A stretch of 57,141 bases of DNA from positions 1-57,141 of the forward strand of contig JAFWEL010000055.1 of the NCBI GenBank assembly GCA_017512905.1, given 5' to 3'. The DNA is from Clostridia bacterium. Its GTDB lineage: Bacteria; Bacillota; Clostridia; Christensenellales; Aristaeellaceae. How positions within the stretch are numbered: position 1 is the stretch's first letter; each line of letters begins with the position of its first letter. This document shows, piece by piece, positions 1 to 7,292 of the stretch. Below the pieces are notes generated by a model, which saw nothing but the letters and a program-made list of their open reading frames with translations, had not been told where the DNA came from and did not search any database. Both the position numbers and the translations under genes were made by a program.

Positions 1-384
1 GGAATAGCTCACCGTGGCGTTCTCCTTCACCCGCCAGGAGTTGATCTGCAGATAGTTGTCCACCAGGTCCTTGTAGTTCAGCAGCGCCGAGTTGATGTTG
101 CGCACCTTCTCCCGCTGCTTGCGGTACAGTATGTACGCCTTGGCCACGTCCGCGTAGCCGGACTCCGACAGCACCTTCTCCACGCTGTCCTGGATGTCCT
201 CCACCGTGATCTGCCCGTCGTGGATCTTGTCCTCAAAATCCGACGTCACATGCAGCGCCAGCAGCTCGATCACGCTGGGATGGTACTGCCGCCCTGTCGC
301 GTCAAACGCCTTCGTGATCGCCCCGGTGATCTTCGATATCGCGAAATCGACTTGCTTGCCGTCCCGCTTGACGACCTCATACAT
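1..384 (-). CDS. nrdD: Anaerobic ribonucleoside-triphosphate reductase, N-terminal part (ATP-cone)
   Basis: Only the first 128 codons lie in the window; the gene runs off the left edge. The protein starts MYEVVKRDGK and carries a typical ATP-cone (about residues 3-95): a KRDG motif, a segment reading FDATGRQYHP, and a helix ending EKVLSESGYADVAKAYILYRK. This domain is the allosteric nucleotide-binding domain of ribonucleotide reductases. The sequence after it (an N-x-x-x-x-YS motif at the edge) fits class III NrdD, the glycyl-radical enzyme that makes dNTPs without oxygen. The start at 384 is preceded by AAGGGGG. The neighbouring nrdG activase is not visible. NrdD versus another ATP-cone protein such as NrdR is decided by the long helical continuation after the cone; NrdR is shorter and has a zinc ribbon before the cone. 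Confidence 0.85.
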   Translation of the reverse strand, partial: MYEVVKRDGKQVDFAISKITGAITKAFDATGRQYHPSVIELLALHVTSDFEDKIHDGQITVEDIQDSVEKVLSESGYADVAKAYILYRKQREKVRNINSALLNYKDLVDNYLQINSWRVKENATVSYS

Positions 385-448
385 GAATAAATCCCCCTTG
401 GTGGATGTGATAGTCTGACATGGCGGCCTGGGAGCCGCAACGCATACC

Positions 449-477
449 ACGATACCATAAAAGGGGATAATTGTCAA
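449..477 (-). promoter_or_regulatory. Sigma-A type promoter of nrdD
   Basis: On the minus strand, TTGACA (472-477) is followed by a 17-bp spacer and TATCGT (449-454). The transcript would start about 60 nt before the nrdD start codon and contain a small GCGGC/GCCGC hairpin. Confidence 0.7.
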
Positions 478-519
478 TATGTTGTGGCATATTAACTGAA
501 AGTGCGCTATATGTTCTAT
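472..519 (-). promoter_or_regulatory. Candidate pair of NrdR boxes
   Basis: Two 16-bp sites, CCACAACATATTGACA (472-487, minus strand) and ATAGAACATATAGCGC (504-519), each match about 11 of 16 positions of the NrdR consensus ACACWATATATWGTGT and are separated by 16 bp, the usual NrdR spacing. The proximal box covers the -35 element, as expected for repression. NrdR regulation of nrd operons is established knowledge; that it works here is inference. Confidence 0.65.
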
Positions 520-535
520 ATGTTGTGTCTAAATT

Positions 536-1477
536 TTACACCGCCTCAAGAATGTGCAGGTTGCGGATGTCGCCGTCGGCAATCGAATCGTTGACGGAGT
601 AGGCATGCTTCTCCAGGTCGCCGGAGTCGGCCTGCGTGAGGCCCTGCCTTTGCAGCTCGGCGATCACGTCGGCGGCCACGCCCTCGATCACCCTTGTCTT
701 TTCGGCGGCCATGTCCCCATCGTTGTCGGTGGTCAGCAGGTATTCCATCAATTCCGCCAGCAGCGAAAGCCTCGGCAATTCCCGCATGGCCCGGAAGGCC
801 CATTTATAATAGGGCTGGTAGACGCCGTTCAGCAGGAACACCGCGGACATGCAATTCCGGGCAAATTCGACGGCGGCCAGCTGGGCTGCGCCCTTCTCCC
901 CGTGGGCGAGGCACCGGGGATAGTTGTACTGGCCCGACTGGGCCATCAGCAGCAGGCGCCCGGCCAGCTTCTTTTTGCGGATGTCCTCGGGCCAGGCCGA
1001 CAGGTACCGCCGTATGGCCGTCACCTCGCCCGGGCCATCGAAGAAAACCGCGCCGTTGACGGCCTCGGCCAGCGCGTATTCGGGCGTATCCAGCCACTCC
1101 CCTACGGTCAGCACACCGTCCGGGACGCCGACCTTCTCCCTGAAAAAATCCGCCGTGCGCATGACCCCGTGCCGCGGGCCACCCACCGGCTGCATCAGGC
1201 TCCGCCGCAGCCCCATGAATTCCCGGGGCAATTTGGCATAGGCCCGCTCCAGCAGGAAGGCGTCCCGTCGGCTGACCACGTCCTCCCCAGGCAGCAGCAG
1301 CATGAACCCGGGCTCAAAGTCGTGGTCCCGGGAAACGTCGTCGTCGTAGCCGAAGCACTCCGAGCCGCTGCCGAACAGGCCCACGGCGATGTGGGGCAGC
1401 AGCTGTGGAAACTGATCCTCCAGCATCGGCCTGCCAAACTGCTCATAGTAGGCCCGTGCCAGCTCAAGCCCCCGCAT
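536..1477 (-). CDS. DUF4037 domain protein (nucleotidyltransferase-like)
   Basis: A 313-residue protein with the DUF4037 hallmarks: a GSGSE motif (36-40) followed by an acidic DDDVSRDHDF stretch (45-54), which resembles the G-S plus D-x-D active site of the nucleotidyltransferase fold. The rest is helical. No membrane segment or signal peptide is seen. The start codon lies inside the end of the upstream TPR gene (14-nt overlap), so the two are almost certainly translationally coupled. DUF4037 and TPR proteins often occur side by side or fused in Clostridia. The transferred group and the target are unknown; a role as a nucleotidyltransferase is inferred only from the motif. Confidence 0.8.
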   Translation of the reverse strand: MRGLELARAYYEQFGRPMLEDQFPQLLPHIAVGLFGSGSECFGYDDDVSRDHDFEPGFMLLLPGEDVVSRRDAFLLERAYAKLPREFMGLRRSLMQPVGGPRHGVMRTADFFREKVGVPDGVLTVGEWLDTPEYALAEAVNGAVFFDGPGEVTAIRRYLSAWPEDIRKKKLAGRLLLMAQSGQYNYPRCLAHGEKGAAQLAAVEFARNCMSAVFLLNGVYQPYYKWAFRAMRELPRLSLLAELMEYLLTTDNDGDMAAEKTRVIEGVAADVIAELQRQGLTQADSGDLEKHAYSVNDSIADGDIRNLHILEAV

Positions 1478-2246
1478 AGATGCGCTCCGCCTCCTCCTTC
1501 AGCCGCCGGGCGTCGTCGAAGTAGCCGTAGTATTCCAGCGTCGGGGCGCACTTTTCACACACGAAGGCGTAGTAACCGTCGTGGGCCAGCGACGGGGCGT
1601 CCAGCAGCGCCACGGCGCGGTCCGCCAGGGCGTAGATCGCGCCCTCCCCCGCCTCCATGCCGTCCCGGGCCGCCACCAGGTCGGCCATATTCAGACAGGT
1701 GATGGCCTGTTCCAGCGCGCCGTGGGGGGCCTTCGCCATCGTGGCCATGGCCTTGTCGTACAATGCCTCAGCCTCGTCGAAGCGGCCCAGCGCCACGCAG
1801 GTCAGCGCCATGTTGTTGTACAGGCCGCCCAGCAAATCCGGACGGGTGGCGGCGCTGGATTCATAGATGGGCCGGGCGCGCTCGAACAGGGTAAGAGCGC
1901 GCTCGTTCTCCTCGAAGGCGTTCAGCGCCGTGGCGAAATTGACGCAGGTGGTGGCCGCCGAGATCGTGTCACCGAAATCCAACTGCTCCAGCAGGGTCAG
2001 CGCGGCCTCGCCGTTCTCCAGCGCCCTGTCCCGCTGGCCCGTCTTGCGATAGTAGCCCACCAACTCGTTTCGCAGCATCAAAGCGCCCCGAAGGTCTCCG
2101 CCCAGGCGGGCCTCCTCCAGCCAGTACAGCAGGTGCCGCTCCGCCCCGGCATAATCCCGCCGACCCATGTACCAGTCCAGCTTCTCGATCACCCGCTGCC
2201 GGGGAATCGGGCGGAGGCGGGGCTGGGATTCGTATAAATTGTGCAT
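1464..2246 (-). CDS. Tetratricopeptide-repeat protein
   Basis: A 260-residue soluble, all-helical protein with at least three TPR units (about 57-92, 97-130 and 139-172), for example the unit containing MALTCVALGRFDEAEALYDK. TPR repeats bind peptides or protein partners. The gene is the first of a two-gene unit with the DUF4037 protein, overlapping it by 14 nt, so the TPR protein probably scaffolds or delivers substrate to that enzyme (inference). The start at 2246 has a GGGAGC ribosome-binding site. Nothing identifies a specific ligand. Confidence 0.8.
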   Translation of the reverse strand: MHNLYESQPRLRPIPRQRVIEKLDWYMGRRDYAGAERHLLYWLEEARLGGDLRGALMLRNELVGYYRKTGQRDRALENGEAALTLLEQLDFGDTISAATTCVNFATALNAFEENERALTLFERARPIYESSAATRPDLLGGLYNNMALTCVALGRFDEAEALYDKAMATMAKAPHGALEQAITCLNMADLVAARDGMEAGEGAIYALADRAVALLDAPSLAHDGYYAFVCEKCAPTLEYYGYFDDARRLKEEAERIYAGA

Positions 2247-2287
2247 GTTATGCTCCCGGGAATTTCAACGAGTCCTTCTTCTCAGTG

Positions 2288-2569
2288 CTATTTCCTGAAC
2301 AGCTCCGCATGAGAACCCAGGCGATACAGCATGAGGACAAGCACATCGTTTCGGATTTCATAAACCAACAGCCAATCAGGCTCAACGTGACATTCCCGCA
2401 CCCCTTTGTAGCTCCCGGAAAGCTCGTGGTCACGGTATTTGGCTTCCAGTGCCTGCCCTTCCGCAAGCGTATTCACAATCTCGAACAGCTTGTCCAAAGC
2501 CTTGTTCTGTTTCTTTGCCAGTCGCATATCCCTTTTAAACTGACTGGTAAACTTGATTGTATACTTCAT
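2288..2569 (-). CDS. yafQ: YafQ family toxin (RelE/ParE superfamily mRNA interferase)
   Basis: A 93-residue protein matching YafQ, the ribosome-dependent endoribonuclease of the YafQ-DinJ type II toxin-antitoxin module. Residues His48, His61, Asp65 and His87 align by spacing with the catalytic set of E. coli YafQ (His50, His63, Asp67, His87). The segment LSGSYKGVRECHVEPDW is typical of the family. It follows the antitoxin gene with a 4-nt ATGA overlap, the usual arrangement. Length is normal and the active site is intact, so the toxin is probably functional. It would cleave mRNA on the ribosome when the antitoxin is degraded. Confidence 0.92.
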   Translation of the reverse strand: MKYTIKFTSQFKRDMRLAKKQNKALDKLFEIVNTLAEGQALEAKYRDHELSGSYKGVRECHVEPDWLLVYEIRNDVLVLMLYRLGSHAELFRK

Positions 2570-2838
2570 ACTTCCAATGCCGCCCTGAGATCTTCCATGC
2601 TGGAATAGCCCTTGACGCTGTTGTCAAAAGCAATTTGCCTGCCTTCTTCGATCGCGGCAGCAGTCACTTCGTTTGGCACATCCAGCTTCAACATAAAGGG
2701 AATGCCCTGTTCACGGATCGTCGTCCTCAAAAACAGATTAATGGCGGTCGTCATGCTCAAGCCCAACTCATTAAAGATTTCTTCCGCCTGGTCCTTGACG
2801 TCCTTATCCATCCTGATATTCAAATTCGTCGTAGCCAT
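2566..2838 (-). CDS. dinJ: RelB/DinJ family antitoxin
   Basis: A 90-residue protein starting MATTNLNIRMDKDVKDQAEE, the ribbon-helix-helix N-terminus of DinJ/RelB antitoxins, followed by the usual GLSMTTAINLFLRTTIREQG dimerisation helix and a C-terminal toxin-wrapping tail. The start at 2838 is chosen because GGAGGTG lies 6 nt upstream; a longer reading from 2853 would place the ribosome-binding site inside the gene. It normally neutralises YafQ and represses its own promoter together with the toxin. A TTGACA at 2889-2894 (minus strand) may be its -35, but no good -10 follows at 17 bp. Confidence 0.92.
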   Translation of the reverse strand: MATTNLNIRMDKDVKDQAEEIFNELGLSMTTAINLFLRTTIREQGIPFMLKLDVPNEVTAAAIEEGRQIAFDNSVKGYSSMEDLRAALEV

Positions 2839-2917
2839 TGCATACACCTCCATTCATATTCAATATCGTCGATGCAACAACCCGCTTGTGTCAATACTTA
2901 TACTTCGCGTTCAGAGC

Positions 2918-4201
2918 CTACGCCTGCTCCAGCGCCTGTTTGATATCCGCGATCAGGTCGGCGGAATCCTCCAGGCCGCAGCTGATGCGGATCATGCCGG
3001 CGGGCACGCCGGCGGCCTTCAGCTGTTCGTCGTTCATCTGGCGATGGGTGCTGCTGGCGGGGTTCAGGCAGCAGGTGCGGGCGTCGGCCACGTGGGTCTC
3101 GATGGCCGCCAGGCGCAGGGCCTTCATGAACCGGCTGGCCGCCTCGCGCCCGCCCTTCAGTTCGAAGCTGACCACGCCGCAGGAGCCGTTCGGCAGGTAC
3201 TTCATGGCCCGGGCGTGGTAGGGGCTGTCCGGCAAGCCGCAGTAGTTGACGGCGGTCACCTTCTCATGATCGTGGAGGAACTTCGCCACGGCCAGGCCGT
3301 TTTCACAGTGCCGCTGCATGCGCACGTGCAGGCTCTCCAGGCCCATGTTCAGGTAGAAGGCGTGCTGGGGGGACTGGATGGAGCCGAAGTCACGCATCAG
3401 CTGGGAGGTGCACTTGGTGATGAACGCGCCGCCGTTGCCGAACTTCTCGGCGTAGGTGATGCCGTGATAGCTCTCGTCCGGGGTGCACAGCCCGGGGAAC
3501 TTTTCGGCGTGGGCCATCCAGTCGAAGTTTCCGCTGTCCACAATCGCGCCGCCCACGTGCACACCGTGGCCGTCCATGTACTTGGTGGTGGAGTGGGTGA
3601 CGATGTCCGCGCCCCACTCGAAGGGCCGGCAGTTCACCGGCGTGGCGAAGGTGTTGTCGATGATCAGCGGCACGCCGTGCTTATGGGCCGCCCGGGCGAA
3701 CTGCTCGATGTCCAGCACCGTCAGCGCCGGGTTGGCGATGGTCTCGCCGAACACGGCCTTGGTGTTGGGCCTGAAGGCGGCCTCCAGCTCCTCGTCGCTG
3801 CACAGGGGCGAGACGAAGGTCACGTCCACGCCCATCTTCTTCATCGTGACGGAGATCAGGTTGAAGGTGCCGCCGTAGATGGTGGAGGATGAAACGATGT
3901 GGTCGCCGCAGGACGCAATGTTGAACAACGCGAAGAAATTGGCCGCCTGGCCCGAGGAGGTCAGCATCGCGGCGGTGCCGCCCTCCAGCGCACAGATCTT
4001 GGCCGCCACCATGTCGTTGGTGGGATTCTGCAGGCGGGTATAGAAATAGCCGCTGGCCTCCAGGTCGAACAGCTTGCCCATGTCCTCGCTGGTATCGTAC
4101 TTGAAGGTGGTGGACTGTATGATCGGAATCTGACGGGGCTCGCCGTTGCCGGGGGTATAGCCTCCCTGGACGCAGGTGGTGCCCAGGCCTTGGTTTTGCA
4201 T
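2918..4201 (-). CDS. metY: O-acetylhomoserine sulfhydrylase / aminocarboxypropyltransferase
   Basis: A 427-residue PLP enzyme of the Cys/Met metabolism family. It makes homocysteine from O-acetylhomoserine and sulfide in the cytoplasm. The PLP lysine is Lys207 in STTKYMDGHG, and Asp182 in the IDNTFATP motif contacts the pyridine nitrogen. The N-terminus (TTCVQGGYTPGNGEPRQIPI) and length are typical of MetY rather than the shorter cystathionine enzymes. The start at 4201 has AAAGGAGG at a good distance. It is probably transcribed alone: a long palindrome lies upstream and the antitoxin gene is downstream. No SAM riboswitch or T-box is visible ahead of it. Confidence 0.93.
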   Translation of the reverse strand: MQNQGLGTTCVQGGYTPGNGEPRQIPIIQSTTFKYDTSEDMGKLFDLEASGYFYTRLQNPTNDMVAAKICALEGGTAAMLTSSGQAANFFALFNIASCGDHIVSSSTIYGGTFNLISVTMKKMGVDVTFVSPLCSDEELEAAFRPNTKAVFGETIANPALTVLDIEQFARAAHKHGVPLIIDNTFATPVNCRPFEWGADIVTHSTTKYMDGHGVHVGGAIVDSGNFDWMAHAEKFPGLCTPDESYHGITYAEKFGNGGAFITKCTSQLMRDFGSIQSPQHAFYLNMGLESLHVRMQRHCENGLAVAKFLHDHEKVTAVNYCGLPDSPYHARAMKYLPNGSCGVVSFELKGGREAASRFMKALRLAAIETHVADARTCCLNPASSTHRQMNDEQLKAAGVPAGMIRISCGLEDSADLIADIKQALEQA

Positions 4202-4234
4202 GGTGGTTGCCTCCTTTGGTTGGTTGAGTATGGG

Positions 4235-4308
4235 AATGAGTCACGGGGACAGGTTCCCCGACTCATTCATGGCGGGATGAGTCAGGGAACCTGTCCCCGT
4301 AACTCATT
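4235..4308. repeat. Palindromic GGGGACAGGTT repeat
   Basis: The arms AATGAGT-CACGGGGACAGG... (4235-4266) and its near-exact inverse (4277-4308) flank a 10-bp centre. The GGGGACAGGTTC core is a common intergenic repeat in Clostridia. The right arm contains the sigH stop codon (4304-4306), so transcripts ending sigH would carry this hairpin. There is no T-run in either direction, so it is not an obvious terminator. Confidence 0.8.
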
Positions 4309-4924
4309 TCTCCTCCAGGTATTTCAGCAGCTTGCGCTTGATGCGCTGAAGAGCGTTGTCGATGCTCTTGACGTGGCGGTGCATCTCGTCGGCGATCTCC
4401 ACGTAGCTCTTGCCCTCCATGTAGCGCACCAGCACTTCCTTTTCCAGGTCGGAGAGCATCTGGCCGATCTTGCCCTCGATGACGGACAGGTCCTCCCGGT
4501 CGATGATCATCTCCTCCGGGTTGGACATGCCCTCCTCGGTGATCACGTCCAGCAGCGTCCGGTCGGAATCCTCCTCATAGATGGGTTTGTTCAGCGAGAT
4601 GTAGCTGTTCAGGGGGATGTGCTTCTGGCGGGTGGCCGTCTTGATGGCGGTGATGATCTGCCGGGTGACGCACAGCTCCGCAAAGGCCCGGAAGGACGAC
4701 AGCCGCTCCGCCTTGTAGTCGCGGATCGCCTTGTACAGGCCGATCATGCCCTCCTGGACGATGTCCTCGTGATCCGCGCCGATCAGGAAGTAGCTGCGCG
4801 CCTTCGTGCGCACGAAGTTCTTGTATTTGTTCAGCAGGTATTCCAGCGCCGGCCCGTCGGTCTCCTGGGCCAGTACGACGACCTGCTCGTCCGTCATGCT
4901 TTCAAAATCGCGTGTCGTAACCAT
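4304..4924 (-). CDS. sigH: RNA polymerase sporulation sigma factor SigH
   Basis: A 206-residue sigma-70 family factor matching SigH (Spo0H), which directs early sporulation and stationary-phase genes. Region 2 is seen at about 26-95 (KYKNFVRTKARSYFLIGADHEDIVQEGMIGLYKAI split over the core-binding and -10 recognition helices) and region 4 at about 145-205, with the helix-turn-helix GKSYVEIADEMHRHVKSIDN. It follows yacP by 3 nt, and the order mrnC-rlmB-yacP-sigH is a classic Firmicutes block. Presence of SigH suggests a sporulating lineage but does not prove that this strain sporulates. The stop codon lies in a palindromic repeat. Confidence 0.95.
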   Translation of the reverse strand: MVTTRDFESMTDEQVVVLAQETDGPALEYLLNKYKNFVRTKARSYFLIGADHEDIVQEGMIGLYKAIRDYKAERLSSFRAFAELCVTRQIITAIKTATRQKHIPLNSYISLNKPIYEEDSDRTLLDVITEEGMSNPEEMIIDREDLSVIEGKIGQMLSDLEKEVLVRYMEGKSYVEIADEMHRHVKSIDNALQRIKRKLLKYLEEK

Positions 4925-4927
4925 GCG

Positions 4928-5491
4928 TTATCCCCTGTTGTTGTATCCTTTCCGCATCTGCTCCAGGCGCTCCCGGACCTCGGGGGACAGGCGTTCCCCG
5001 ATGGGATTGCGCCGGGAGACGGGCTTTTCGATCACCTGGCGAATGCCCGCCGTGCGCAGCTGCTCCATCTCGATCATCAGCTCCCGGGCGGACATCCGGG
5101 TGGCTCCCCGGCCCAGTATGATGGTCTGCTCCAGCGCGTCAGAGGACGCCACACGCACCTCCAGGCGGTGCAGCTCGATGTCCCCCGCCAGGTCGTCGCA
5201 CAGGCGCTCGATGTAGCGGTCCGCGATCTCCCCCTTCTGGGTGTAGACCACGGTGACCGCGCCGTGGCGCTCCTCGGAGCGCGTGGTGCGATCGGACATC
5301 CAGGCGTCGAACACCAGCACCACCTGCTGGGCGGAATAGCCGGCGTAGTCCATCAGGTCGCTCAGCAGCTTTTCCCGGGCGTCCGCCAGGGAATAGCTGT
5401 CCATGCCGCCGCTGCGCCGGGCGTTGATGATGTTGTAGCCATCCACGATCAGCAGCCGCTGCGGGGCCTTGCCCGCCCGCTTGACGCTCAC
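4928..5491 (-). CDS. rae1: NYN-domain ribonuclease YacP/Rae1
   Basis: A 187-residue PIN/NYN-domain protein. The first motif IVDGYNIINA (15-24) contains the metal-binding Asp17, and VLVFDAWMSD and the EIADRYIERL helix follow as in YacP. In Bacillus subtilis the homologue Rae1 is a ribosome-associated endoribonuclease that cleaves mRNA in the A site. The start at 5491 overlaps the rlmB stop by 4 nt (ATGA), so the two are coupled. The C-terminal 40 residues are basic and helical, as usual. The family assignment is strong; the precise cleavage role is carried over from B. subtilis. Confidence 0.92.
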   Translation of the reverse strand: MSVKRAGKAPQRLLIVDGYNIINARRSGGMDSYSLADAREKLLSDLMDYAGYSAQQVVLVFDAWMSDRTTRSEERHGAVTVVYTQKGEIADRYIERLCDDLAGDIELHRLEVRVASSDALEQTIILGRGATRMSARELMIEMEQLRTAGIRQVIEKPVSRRNPIGERLSPEVRERLEQMRKGYNNRG

Positions 5492-6507
5492 CTTGCCCTG
5501 GCGCGGGCAATTTCATACATCAGTATGCCCGCCGCCACCGAGGCGTTCAGCGATTCGATGCGCCCCTTCATGGGCAGCGCCACCGTTCGGTCGCACTTTT
5601 CCAGCGTCAGCCGGGCGATGCCCTCCCCCTCCGAGCCGATCACCAGCGCCACAGGGCCGCTGAAATCGGCGGTGAAGGCGTTTTCGCCGTCCATGGCCGT
5701 GCCGATGACCCAGATGTTGTGCTCCTGGAGGGTCTCGATGGCCCGGTTCAGGTTCTTCACCCGGGCGATGGGCACGTAGTTCAGCGCCCCCGCCGCCGCC
5801 TTGGCCGCCGCCGGGGTCAGCCCCGCGGCCCGGCGCTCCGGGATCACCACGCCGTGGGCCCCGGCGCACTCCGCCGAGCGGACGATGGCCCCCAGGTTGT
5901 GGGGGTCGGTGATGCCGTCCAGCAGGATGATGAAGGGGTCCTCCTCCTTCTCCGCCGCCGCGGCGAGGATGTCCTCCAGTTCCACATAGGCCACCGCCGC
6001 CACATAGGCCAGCATGCCCTGGTGGGCGGGGTAGATCTGATCCAGCCGGGCGCGGTCCACCCGCTGAACGACCGCGCCGGCCTCCCGGGCCAGGCGCACG
6101 ATCTCCTGGGCCCCGCCGGACAAATCGCCGGTGGCCACCAGCAGCTTTTCCACTGGCCTGCCGGCCCTGAGCGCCTCCCGGATGGGATTGCGCCCGGCCA
6201 GTATATGGTCGTCCTCGGGCAGCTCCGGGGTCGCGCCATCCATGTCCCGCTTGTACTGGCGCGGACCGGTCGGGGCGCGATAGGCGGCGCCGCGGTGGAA
6301 GTCGCCGCCCCTGGCGGGACGGATATCTGCGCGGGCCTCCGGCGCATAATCTGCCTCAGGCCCGTCCACCCGCTGGGCGCGGGGTACATTCTGCGCGATG
6401 CGGCCCACCCGGGGCCCGTTTGCGGCTTCCGGGTAGGTCCGCCGCCCCGGCCCCCGGGCGCGGTTGCCGGTATATGGCCTGCGGCGATTGTCGTCTTTGG
6501 TGCTCAT
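5488..6507 (-). CDS. rlmB: 23S rRNA (guanosine-2'-O)-methyltransferase RlmB
   Basis: A 339-residue SpoU (SPOUT) methyltransferase that 2'-O-methylates G2251 of 23S rRNA using SAM. A substrate-binding domain spans about 102-175; the SpoU motifs are LDGITDPHNLGAIVRSAE (196-213), LVIGSEGEGI (288-297) and LPMKGRIESLNASVAAGI (311-328), which form the trefoil knot. The first 100 residues are an Arg/Pro-rich, probably disordered extension that is longer than in most homologues and may help RNA binding. The start at 6507 has AAGGAGATATC upstream. It heads the rlmB-yacP-sigH unit; a repeat-filled 389-bp gap separates it from mrnC. Confidence 0.94.
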   Translation of the reverse strand: MSTKDDNRRRPYTGNRARGPGRRTYPEAANGPRVGRIAQNVPRAQRVDGPEADYAPEARADIRPARGGDFHRGAAYRAPTGPRQYKRDMDGATPELPEDDHILAGRNPIREALRAGRPVEKLLVATGDLSGGAQEIVRLAREAGAVVQRVDRARLDQIYPAHQGMLAYVAAVAYVELEDILAAAAEKEEDPFIILLDGITDPHNLGAIVRSAECAGAHGVVIPERRAAGLTPAAAKAAAGALNYVPIARVKNLNRAIETLQEHNIWVIGTAMDGENAFTADFSGPVALVIGSEGEGIARLTLEKCDRTVALPMKGRIESLNASVAAGILMYEIARARAR

Positions 6508-6575
6508 AGGGTTGATATCTCCTTGTGTTGTGTGGATAAATGCTGATTTGTCGAGCTGATGCTGATCACACGGAA

Positions 6576-6635
6576 CCCCTCCGACCCCGCCTTTGGCGGG
6601 GCCACCTCCCCACTAGCTTCGCGTCGCAGGGGAGG
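6576..6635. repeat. Dispersed AGCCTCCC...GGGAGGTGGCC repeat, copy 1
   Basis: Read on the minus strand this is AGCCTCCCC, a spacer, GGGGAGGTGGCC, then a GCCCCGCC/GGCGGGG hairpin. The same AGCCTCCC-spacer-GGGAGGTGGCC order occurs at the right end of the window (57110-57141), so it is a dispersed element of this genome. Confidence 0.7.
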
Positions 6636-6848
6636 CTATTGACTAACTTACCGGGGGTATCGGGGGCGGAGCGCCCCGATCTTTAATCGTACGCGGCGGC
6701 GTGTACGCCGCGGGCGGGGCTTTTTTTGCGGCAGGGAGCCTGTCGACCAGAGTGAAAAAAGCTTCCTTGCAGATTTGCCGCCCGGAAATCGCTTGCGACG
6801 CGAAGCTAGTCCTTTAGGACGATTTCAGGCAGATCTGAGGAGGATGTA

Positions 6849-6874
6849 TTGAAGGGGGACCTGTCCCCCTTCAA
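6849..6874. repeat. Perfect palindrome with GGGGGAC core
   Basis: Twelve-base arms TTGAAGGGGGAC / GTCCCCCTTCAA around a 2-base centre, 22 bp after the mrnC stop. It shares the GGGGACAGGT core with the palindrome at 4235-4308 and may be a shorter member of the same family. There is no T-run. Confidence 0.75.
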
Positions 6875-6896
6875 ACGGGCGTCAGCCCGCGACAAA

Positions 6897-7292
6897 TCAG
6901 AAGTTGTCCTCCGGCAGCGCCATCTTCAGTATCTCGTTCATCCTGTCCCGCTGGCCGGTGACGTATAGCCAGCCGATCAGCGCCTCCAGGGCGGTGGCGT
7001 GGTGGTAATCGCCGGGGTCGGCGTTCTTGGGCGGGCTCTGGTGGGCGTTGCGGGCGCGACGCACCACGTCCTTTTCGGCGTCGGTCAGCGCGTCGGCGAC
7101 GCGGGACAGGGCCTCGGCCTGGGCGTGGGCGCACACCAGCGAGATGGCCTGGCGGTGCATGGCCCGCACCCGGCCGCCCTTGGCGATCAGGTGCTCCCGC
7201 ACGTACAGGTCGTACAGCGAATCCCCCAGGTAGGCCAGCTCCAGCGAGCCGGGAAGGGCGTTGTGCTCAAAGTTGAATATCATATCAGCCAA
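6897..7292 (-). CDS. mrnC: Mini-ribonuclease III
   Basis: A 131-residue RNase III-like catalytic domain without a dsRNA-binding domain, the mark of Mini-III. It matures the ends of 23S rRNA. The signature ELAYLGDSLYDLYVREHL holds the catalytic Asp24, and the second metal ligand is Glu103 in HHATALEALIGWLY. Length is normal. In most Firmicutes it follows cysS; here its start overlaps the end of rhaB by 8 nt, so it is co-transcribed with a rhamnose gene. Downstream lies a palindrome and then the repeat-rich gap before rlmB. Confidence 0.93.
   Translation of the reverse strand: MADMIFNFEHNALPGSLELAYLGDSLYDLYVREHLIAKGGRVRAMHRQAISLVCAHAQAEALSRVADALTDAEKDVVRRARNAHQSPPKNADPGDYHHATALEALIGWLYVTGQRDRMNEILKMALPEDNF

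Larger units (their letters stand above)
6508..6896. other. Repeat-rich intergenic region between mrnC and rlmB
   Basis: No gene is seen. It holds a CCTCCC-type repeat (6576-6635), a 15-bp inverted repeat (CTAGCTTCGCGTCGC at 6613-6627 and its inverse at 6795-6809) enclosing about 167 bp, GC-rich hairpins around 6659-6682 and 6689-6718 followed by a T7 run (6720-6726, plus-strand direction), and a perfect palindrome (6849-6874). The 6613-6809 unit looks like a decayed MITE-like element. Confidence 0.6.

Noticed and set aside
2566-2838. Phage-borne origin of the YafQ/DinJ pair
   Set aside because: No phage or mobile genes nearby; it is a normal chromosomal module between metY and a TPR gene.
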